From positions 248,001 through 312,000 of the forward strand of contig NZ_AP025285.1 of NCBI RefSeq assembly GCF_023168405.1: DNA of 64,000 bases, read 5' to 3'. The notes beneath the pieces are model-generated. The model was not told where the DNA came from. It did not search any database and was given only the letters and a program-made list of their open reading frames with translations. Source of the stretch: Leptogranulimonas caecicola (GTDB taxonomy: Bacteria > Actinomycetota > Coriobacteriia > Coriobacteriales > Atopobiaceae). The position numbers and the translations under genes are program-made. The first letter of the stretch is position 1. The number at the start of each line of letters is the position of its first letter. Below are positions 60,395 to 64,000 of this stretch, one piece after another.

Positions 60395-61111
60395 TTAGGA
60401 GGCGTCCTTTTTGGAGCCTTCTCTGCGCTGGGCTTTGCGGGCTTGGCGCGCCTGCTTTTTGGCGGCGTCGCGTTCTTTTTGAGCAGCCTGGACGGTGCTC
60501 CAAGAATCCAGCGTAGAGCAGATCTTGTCGCAGGCGCGAGCCACTGCGTTTCGAGGGGGCTCGCTCACATGGGTGGCCAAAAACTGAATGAACCCTGCGG
60601 CGTCGCCTTTGGTAAAGCCCTGGGTGTCCAACATGAAGATGAGCGACCCTTTGGCCAGAGTGAGGCAGATGAGGCGAGGGGTGGCCACCGCGCGGCTGAA
60701 CTCGCTCCACCCAAAGGTGCGACGAGTGCCGTCGCTCAAGATGACACCCAATTCCTTCTCGGTGGCATAGGTGGTGCGCTGGCGGGCTTTTTCGCCGGCA
60801 CGATCCAGCGCGGCGATCATGCGGCGGGCGTTGTCTAGAGGAAGCCGGTTGCCCTGCCACACTGTCATGAGGCCCACGAGCAGCACCAGCGCGCAGGTCA
60901 GCCCCGAGATATGCCAAAAGACGCGGGCCAGCACCGCAGCAACGCCTATAAGGATGCCGCAGCCAAAGTAGAACACTCGGAGCGTGGGGGAGACCGTGAG
61001 CCTGCAGGCTTCCTTGACCTGGTCGTTGGTGAGGGTGGTCTCGTTCACAAAGAGGGAGCCTGCCGGCACGCCGGCTGGCAGCGGATGAGAAGGATGCTTC
61101 TTTTTTGCCAT
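60395..61111 (-). CDS. YcxB-like membrane protein 2
   Basis: About 238 residues. An N-terminal strand, two membrane segments around residues 50-90 (VFYFGCGILIGVAAVLARVF and SGLTCALVLLVGLMTV), then a YcxB-like domain (LGVILSDGTRRTFGWSEFS, RLICLTLAKGSLIFMLDTQG) and a highly basic C-terminal tail (KKQARQARKAQRREGSKK). The ATG at 61111 follows the AATAGGG/TGGAGTG region with a modest site. Function unknown. Confidence 0.72.
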   Translation of the reverse strand: MAKKKHPSHPLPAGVPAGSLFVNETTLTNDQVKEACRLTVSPTLRVFYFGCGILIGVAAVLARVFWHISGLTCALVLLVGLMTVWQGNRLPLDNARRMIAALDRAGEKARQRTTYATEKELGVILSDGTRRTFGWSEFSRAVATPRLICLTLAKGSLIFMLDTQGFTKGDAAGFIQFLATHVSEPPRNAVARACDKICSTLDSWSTVQAAQKERDAAKKQARQARKAQRREGSKKDAS

Positions 61112-61129
61112 GGAGTCACTCCAATAGGG

Positions 61130-61669
61130 TTACTTTTGGGCGGAAAGCAAAGCGCGCACTGACTCGTAGCGGCTGGTGGAGAGCGCCTTGGCAGGGATGA
61201 GTGCCAGCTCGCCGGTATTCATGTCCACCAGGATGAGTCGAGACGTGCTGTAGACATGCTTGATGTCGTTGAAGGGGTAGACCCCCATCTCGCCGGAGGG
61301 CTGAGTCACCTCCAGCCTGTCATCCCACACGTCCACGATATAGCGGCGACCGTCTTCTGGCAGCTGCACCGCATTGAGCCCGGAGCGCTGAAGCCTCGCC
61401 AGCATGTAAGTGGACCAGCGGCCGCCAACGACCATGAGGCCTGCGCAGAGGGTGGCCATCACTACCATCACCACCGTTTGAGGCTCGAGCACAAACCCGT
61501 AGATGAGCATGGCTGCCAGCAACAGCGCGCAGGCGATATAAGCCGGGTTGGAGGCGCCGGTGGGCGTAAGCACCGAGAGCGCATCTTGCGTCATCAGGCT
61601 GGTGAGCTCGTAGGTGGCGTGATAGAGCGGCTTGGGTGACGCCGCAGATGAAGAAGACGTGGCAGCCAT
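61130..61669 (-). CDS. YcxB-like membrane protein 3
   Basis: About 179 residues, with two membrane segments (about 40-85: YIACALLLAAMLIYGFVLEP, TVVMVVMATLCAGLMVVGG) and a short YcxB-like domain (RYIVDVWDDRLEVTQPSGEM, FNDIKHVYSTSRLILVDMNT). The ATG at 61669 follows GGAGCC; a longer upstream frame would include sequence of poor quality and the repeat elements. It is first of the three-gene row on this strand. Confidence 0.72.
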   Translation of the reverse strand: MAATSSSSAASPKPLYHATYELTSLMTQDALSVLTPTGASNPAYIACALLLAAMLIYGFVLEPQTVVMVVMATLCAGLMVVGGRWSTYMLARLQRSGLNAVQLPEDGRRYIVDVWDDRLEVTQPSGEMGVYPFNDIKHVYSTSRLILVDMNTGELALIPAKALSTSRYESVRALLSAQK

Positions 61670-61748
61670 GACTTCAGGCTCCCTTCGTAAACCGTGCGAT
61701 ATCGCTAACAGAATGATTCTAGCCAATGGGGACCTCTCTGGCACCCAG

Positions 61749-61821
61749 GGGCGTTTCTCGGCAGCGAAGCTTTCCTGGGCCTCAGGGCGCCCCCGTCTCC
61801 CCTCCCTGCCGAGAAACCCCC
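61749..61821. repeat. Inverted pair of TGCCGAGAA elements
   Basis: GGGCGTTTCTCGGCAG at 61749-61764 and CTGCCGAGAAACCCCC at 61806-61821 lie 41 bases apart in the divergent gap before the T-box. Confidence 0.72.
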
Positions 61822-61919
61822 ACCGTCCTCGCCTGCAACTTCGAGGTGGGATGGGTGAGAGACGAGACTCGGAACTTTTCCATTGGGTAACAGGGGAGCC
61901 TGAGAGAGGCCTCAAGGCG

Positions 61920-61949
61920 TTGACAGGGGCGGCTAAAGCGTCGTAGCAT
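61920..61949 (+). promoter_or_regulatory. Promoter of the T-box-controlled ABC operon
   Basis: TTGACA at 61920-61925, an 18-base spacer and TAGCAT at 61944-61949, directly before the T-box leader. Confidence 0.6.
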
Positions 61950-61979
61950 GCCCACATAACCGACATTCGGTACACCAAA

Positions 61980-62250
61980 CCGGCGAAGCGGAAGTAAAAC
62001 CGTCCCAAGCGCCTACAGAGAGCCCGTGCAGCTGAGATGCGGGCGGTAGCAGGACGGCATAATGGACCCGCTGAGGGCGCGGAGAAGCCTTTAAGGTGGA
62101 AGCCGCGACGGGAGCTCCCGTGACAGAGCAGGGCGTGTAAGCGCCTCAAAGGGGGCAGGGAGACCTGCCAATCAAGGTGGCACCGCAGGTGTTTCGAGAT
62201 GAGACGCTTGTCCTTGAGTCCAAATAGACTGGGGGGCGAGCGCTTTTTGT
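61980..62250 (+). ncRNA. T-box riboswitch, predicted tRNA-Trp specific
   Basis: The conserved T-box AAGGTGGCACCGC is at 62174-62186. Stem I is visible: CCGTCC pairs with GGACGG, AGUA lies on the 5' side of the specifier loop, and the 3' side reads ATAATGGACC, giving UGG (62063-62065) as specifier, the Trp codon. The antiterminator competes with a terminator formed by CGCTTGTCC (62205-62213) and GGGCGAGCG (62234-62242), followed by CTTTTT. Uncharged tRNA-Trp would allow expression of the ABC uptake genes that follow. Confidence 0.88.
62205..62248 (+). terminator. T-box terminator
   Basis: CGCTTGTCC pairs with GGGCGAGCG, including G-U pairs, over an inner AGTC/GACT stem, and is followed by TTTTT. 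Confidence 0.8.
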
Positions 62251-62300
62251 GTCGCTCCCCAAAGCCTCAACGGCGCGAGGCTTCTCGAAAGGAGCGCAGG

Positions 62301-63338
62301 ATGAACTTCACTTCTCAGGTACACAAGCACGTTTTGGGCAAGCTGGGCGCACTTATGGCGTGCCTTCTGGCGGTAGTGGTGCTGGTGGGCTGCTCGGGCG
62401 GCGGGGGCACAGATGCCTCCCAGGCTTCCGGCTCGCTGGACAAGAACACCGAAGTCAGGGTGTGCTTTGTGGAGGTAGTGGAAAACGACGCCTTCGTCAC
62501 CATGATGAACGGCTTCAAAGACGAGATGGCAGACCAGGGCTTCACCAACGTGGTTTACGACGTGAAGAACGCCCAAGGCGACGTGGCCACCTTGAACTCC
62601 ATCGCAGCGCAGCTCAAGAGCGCCGACTACGACGTCATCGTGCCCATTGCCACCCCGGCTGCCCAGGCCTGCGCCAATGCGGGCATCGACAAGCCCATGA
62701 TCTTCATAAGCGTCACCGATCCTGTGGCTGCCGGCATCACCTCCTCGCTGGAGAAGCCTGACAAGGGCATCACCGGCACCTCCAACGTGTCCGACGTCAA
62801 GGCCATCTTCGAGTTCGCCGAGGAGCTGGACCCGGCGGCGCTCTCGGGCAAGGTGGGTATCCTTTACTGCTCCGGTGAGAAGAACGCCGAGGTCACCGCT
62901 AAGGCTGCCCAGGAGTACCTGGAGGGCCGCCAGATCGAGGTGGACGTGCGCACCGTCACCAACAGCTCCGAGGTGCAGCAGACCGCAGCTACTTTGGCCT
63001 CGGGCGTCTCTTGCATCTACGTGCCGGTAGACTCGGTGGTTCAGAGCGCCATGTCCCAGCTCACCCAGACCGCTACCAAGGCCAACATCCCTGTGCTTGG
63101 CACCGATCCCGTGATGGTGCAGGACGGAGCCCTGGAATCTGTCTCTTGCTCCAACACCACCCTGGGCGCCAAGTCCGCCGACATGGCCATCAAGGCCCTG
63201 GAGGGCACCAAGATCTCCGATCTGCCCGTGGAGGTGCTGGCTTCTGATGACTACGCCGTCAACGGCGCCACTGCCAAGGCGCTGGGCATCGACCTGGACA
63301 GCCTCTCCATCTCCCAGGACTACCGCGTGATCGATTAG
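62301..63338 (+). CDS. trpX: ABC transporter substrate-binding lipoprotein (tryptophan-type)
   Basis: A 345-residue lipoprotein of the ABC_sub_bind family (PF04392). The signal peptide ends in the lipobox LVGC with Cys31. The mature part has VCFVEVVENDAFVTMMNGFK, VPIATPAAQACANAGIDKPM, FISVTDPVAAGI and SIYVPVDSVV-like and DDYAVNGATAKALGIDL segments of this binding-protein fold. The ATG at 62301 follows GAAAGGAG. The upstream tRNA-Trp T-box and the permease encoded next match the TrpXYZ uptake systems known from Gram-positive bacteria; tryptophan as ligand is inferred from the UGG specifier. Confidence 0.88.
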   Translation: MNFTSQVHKHVLGKLGALMACLLAVVVLVGCSGGGGTDASQASGSLDKNTEVRVCFVEVVENDAFVTMMNGFKDEMADQGFTNVVYDVKNAQGDVATLNSIAAQLKSADYDVIVPIATPAAQACANAGIDKPMIFISVTDPVAAGITSSLEKPDKGITGTSNVSDVKAIFEFAEELDPAALSGKVGILYCSGEKNAEVTAKAAQEYLEGRQIEVDVRTVTNSSEVQQTAATLASGVSCIYVPVDSVVQSAMSQLTQTATKANIPVLGTDPVMVQDGALESVSCSNTTLGAKSADMAIKALEGTKISDLPVEVLASDDYAVNGATAKALGIDLDSLSISQDYRVID

Positions 63339-63451
63339 TCTGCGAAGGGATCTTGGGCGAGGTGGCGGCATCTCTGCCGCCGGTTCCCTGGGAGCCTTTG
63401 GACTGGTCTTTATGTCGCATTGCCCCCCTGTGAACTTATAAGAAGGAATCC

Positions 63452-64000
63452 ATGACGTTCTCCGTCTTTTACGACGCCTTGATGCTGGGCTTTGAGTACT
63501 CTCTTTTGGCCGTGGGCGTCTACATCACCTTTCGCATCCTCGACATGGCCGACCTTACCGTCGACGGTTCTTTTGGCTTTGGCATGGCCTGCTCGGCGGT
63601 GGCCGCGGTAGCCGGTCATCCCTACCTGGGCCTGGTGTTGGGTGCAGTGGCTGGCGCCGTTGCTGGCTGCGTGAGCGGCTTGCTCATCACCAAGGCTCGC
63701 ATCAACCCGCTTTTGGCTGGCATCATCACCATGACAGGGCTCTACTCGGTGAATATCTATGTGTTGGGCGCTCCCAATGTGAGCTTGCTCAATGCCACCC
63801 GCGTCTTCGACCCCCTCTACACCGCCCTAGGCGGCGCCGACGGCCCCCTTACTCTGGATGGCGTCAAGATGGCCTTTGTGGTGGTGTTGGTGTGTGCGGT
63901 GGTGGCGCTTTTGTCGGCCTACTTCAAGACCGAAGCCGGGCTGGCTGTGCGCGCCGTAGGCGACAACGAGGCCATGAGCCGGGCCAGTTCCATCAACACC
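63452..64000 (+). CDS. trpY: ABC transporter permease, cut by the window end (TrpY-like)
   Basis: The first 183 residues of an integral membrane permease: YSLLAVGVYITFRILDMADL and TVDGSFGFGMACSAVAAVAG are typical of the BPD_transp_2 permeases paired with this substrate-binding family, followed by GAVAGAVAGCVSGLLITKAR and INPLLAGIITMTGLYSVNIYV. The ATG at 63452 follows AGAAGGA, 113 bases after the binding-protein stop. The open frame reaches the last base; the rest, and probably the ATPase, are outside. Confidence 0.88.
   Translation, partial: MTFSVFYDALMLGFEYSLLAVGVYITFRILDMADLTVDGSFGFGMACSAVAAVAGHPYLGLVLGAVAGAVAGCVSGLLITKARINPLLAGIITMTGLYSVNIYVLGAPNVSLLNATRVFDPLYTALGGADGPLTLDGVKMAFVVVLVCAVVALLSAYFKTEAGLAVRAVGDNEAMSRASSINT

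Overview
The window is a GC-rich, densely coded bacterial chromosome segment of about 64 kb, without rRNA, tRNA, CRISPR or intact insertion sequences that I could recognise. Gene content and style (actinobacterial-type protein sequences, AGGAGG-type ribosome sites, a TsaB-RimI-TsaD triple fusion, LuxR/ABC and C39-like genes, T-box and leader-peptide control, many sugar PTS genes) point to an anaerobic actinobacterium of the class Coriobacteriia, probably close to Olsenella/Atopobiaceae. This assignment is inference from protein style, not from a marker gene comparison.

Layout. 1-8 kb: the end of a PTS EIIA gene, a minus-strand export cluster (LuxR-type membrane regulator, ABC ATPase, two ABC-2 permeases, FUSC-like protein), a 1-phosphofructokinase and a patatin-like lipase. 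8-19.6 kb: conserved housekeeping genes rplM-rpsI, then glmM-glmS-acpS-nnrE/D-alr-udg-tsaE-tsaB/rimI/tsaD (amino-sugar and cell-wall precursors, acyl carrier protein activation, metabolite repair and tRNA t6A modification). 19.8-23.6 kb: a two-component system and a frameshifted surface protein. 23.8-33.5 kb: a sugar-catabolic locus under a LacI-type repressor with four visible palindromic operators. Much of it is decaying: a PTS IIB/IIC with an internal deletion, a truncated transaldolase-like gene and a deoC with an in-frame stop, next to an intact YdcF-like gene and a second, intact PTS IIC. A DUF4143 ATPase and a C39-like protein sit inside it. 33.7-38.8 kb: leucine biosynthesis leuA-leuC-leuD-leuB behind a leader peptide and attenuator. 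39.4-42.9 kb: a lower-GC nuclease-like gene, an amidohydrolase and an acetyltransferase.

43-56 kb is the most distinctive region: two three-domain proteins (winged helix + nucleotidyltransferase + choline-kinase-like domain), a stand-alone LicC-like nucleotidyltransferase, an ornithine-cyclodeaminase-like protein, a LicB-like transporter, LicD, a GT4 glycosyltransferase, a YidC-like domain fused to a CDP-glycerol glycerophosphotransferase, and a membrane sulfatase/LTA-synthase-like protein. Together they look like a system that takes up, activates and attaches phosphocholine or another amino-alcohol phosphate to a glycerophosphate-containing surface polymer. 56-62 kb: an AMMECR1/Memo/radical-SAM pair and three YcxB-like membrane proteins. 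62-64 kb: a tryptophan T-box controlling an ABC uptake system whose permease runs off the window.

Across the whole window a short element, consensus (C/A)TGCCGAGAAACCCG, occurs about 30 times in both orientations. It lies between genes, often as inverted pairs or terminator stems, and inside genes mostly in tails and linkers where it encodes A-E-K-P. This is the strongest unexplained signal. A second imperfectly palindromic repeat family forms two clusters near 30.0 and 39.0 kb.
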